DNA from: G039029935 sp039029935
GTDB lineage: Bacteria > Chloroflexota > Anaerolineae > Caldilineales > Caldilineaceae
NCBI GenBank assembly: GCA_039029935.1
Contig: JBCCFC010000720.1
Span: forward strand, 1 to 7,040
DNA: 7,040 bases
Reading direction: 5' to 3'
Below are positions 6,266 through 7,040 of the stretch, one piece after another (the stretch's first letter is position 1; each line of letters starts with the position of its first letter). The notes beneath the pieces are model-generated. The model was not told the origin of the DNA, ran no database searches, and saw only the letters and a list, made by a program, of their open reading frames with translations. Position numbers and translations under genes: made by a program.

Positions 6266-6907
6266 TCATGACTCGTATATTCTCAATCCTAAAACGGTCG
6301 CCAACAATTCAAAATCAGCATCTAATGTCCATATCAACGCATCATCAGGAACTTGCAGCGCAATGATGATGTCACCCAACGGCCAACAGACACCCTGTCC
6401 CAGTGCAGCTTGCGGGTTCTCACTGACGGCTAATAACACCTTTTCCAACCGGACTTGGTCTTTTATTACCTGTTTGTGTGCGTCCAAATATGTAACAAGT
6501 GATTGGAGTCGACTGTAGTTTTCGTGTAAAAATGTAGGCAGGTGACAAGCGGCTGTGTCTTTTCGGCATGAATCAGCCACGGAAAAGCTATTGTCCGCTT
6601 GGCGGGTGATGCCTGCTGTGACCAGATCACAGACAATTGGGTCGGGTTGTTGAGAAACGTTGCGCCAGAACCGCTGTTTCAACCCACGTGTCAGATGATA
6701 GCCAATAAACTCACGAGCCAATTCATAGTTTCCATCACTATCCGTGTAGAGTTTTCCAATAATCTTTGTACATCGTGTGGCTGAACGCGGGCGAAAGGAA
6801 CGCGGACCTTCCAATAGATGCCAGAAGAGCTGTCCCCAATCAGGTTGTGCTCTCATCACACGATAAATATGTGCGTAATCTGAAACAATCGTTCGTTGAT
6901 ACTCCAT
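6266..6907 (-). CDS. Hypothetical protein with PIN-like C-terminal region
   Basis: This minus-strand frame encodes 213 residues from the ATG at 6905-6907. The last 40 residues include GDIIIALQ and ALIWTLDADFELLATVLGLRIY. This resembles the end of PIN-domain ribonucleases, where two or three acidic residues near the C-terminus bind metal. The middle is helical and charged (LAREFIGYHLTRGLKQRFWR, several Trp and Cys), and I do not recognise it. An obvious N-terminal PIN aspartate motif is not seen, so the domain may be incomplete, rearranged or only PIN-like. A TAG at 6929-6931 bounds the frame upstream, and a GTATGGATGGAG sequence precedes or overlaps the start without a strong ribosome site. 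The gene is convergent with xisI across an 89-bp gap, and no antitoxin partner gene is visible beside it. It could be a stand-alone nuclease-like protein. Confidence 0.65.
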   Translation of the reverse strand: MEYQRTIVSDYAHIYRVMRAQPDWGQLFWHLLEGPRSFRPRSATRCTKIIGKLYTDSDGNYELAREFIGYHLTRGLKQRFWRNVSQQPDPIVCDLVTAGITRQADNSFSVADSCRKDTAACHLPTFLHENYSRLQSLVTYLDAHKQVIKDQVRLEKVLLAVSENPQAALGQGVCWPLGDIIIALQVPDDALIWTLDADFELLATVLGLRIYES

Positions 6908-6935
6908 CCATACATAGTTCGATGGTAACTATTCA

Positions 6936-6943
6936 GGGGGGGG
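6936..6943. repeat. Homopolymer of eight G (C8 on the minus strand)
   Basis: Eight consecutive G lie 29 bp upstream of the start of the minus-strand PIN-like gene, in its probable promoter or leader. Such tracts are prone to length change by slippage and also to sequencing error. Confidence 0.9.
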
Positions 6944-7040
6944 TAGTAATTTGAACTCAAACGAGAATCAAACGAATCGCTAACGTAAATCAAAGGCGAA
7001 CCCCCTATCCTAAAAGAATGAACGAAATTAAGCAATCAGC

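Overview
The window holds seven protein-coding loci plus a complex 445-bp intergenic region. It is bacterial DNA of roughly balanced base composition with AT-rich gaps. The gene content suggests Chloroflexota: a Uma2 endonuclease with an AERQQ-type coiled tail, a XisH/XisI pair, a PIN-like protein and palindromic dispersed repeats. A filamentous cyanobacterium is the main alternative, since it can carry the same accessory families. The taxonomic call is an inference from recalled family distributions, not from any search.

Layout. Positions 1-510 (minus) hold the first 170 codons of a membrane-anchored protein that runs off the left edge. Positions 511-955 are non-coding but dense in structure: an 82-bp inverted-repeat (MITE-like) element with a nested perfect palindrome, candidate promoters in both directions, three copies of TGACAARTTTC, and an 18-bp-arm hairpin just upstream of the next gene. 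Positions 956-2179 (plus) encode a FOXRED1/DadA-type FAD-dependent amine oxidoreductase. It overlaps tail-to-tail by 8 bp with a minus-strand 2-keto-4-pentenoate hydratase-like gene (2172-2948). Divergent from the hydratase, a Uma2 nuclease-like gene (3175-4140) is followed 13 bp later by an M20-family (PM20D2-like) amidohydrolase (4154-5374). Then comes a xisH-xisI pair (5438-6176) in which xisH is frameshifted, and finally a convergent minus-strand gene (6266-6907) with a PIN-like C-terminus.

How the genes relate. Three genes are plausible catabolic enzymes (amine oxidation, enol/keto-acid hydration, amide hydrolysis), but their strand arrangement does not make one operon. Three others (Uma2, XisH, PIN-like) belong to nuclease-fold families and are interleaved with the metabolic genes, which fits accessory cassettes inserted in a metabolic neighbourhood. 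The clearest anomaly is xisH. Its N-terminal 34 residues and C-terminal 103 residues are both well preserved but lie in different frames, joined at about 5539-5542, while xisI is intact. I did not find an obviously new multi-gene system. The strongest leads are the xisH frameshift and the repeat architecture of 511-955.
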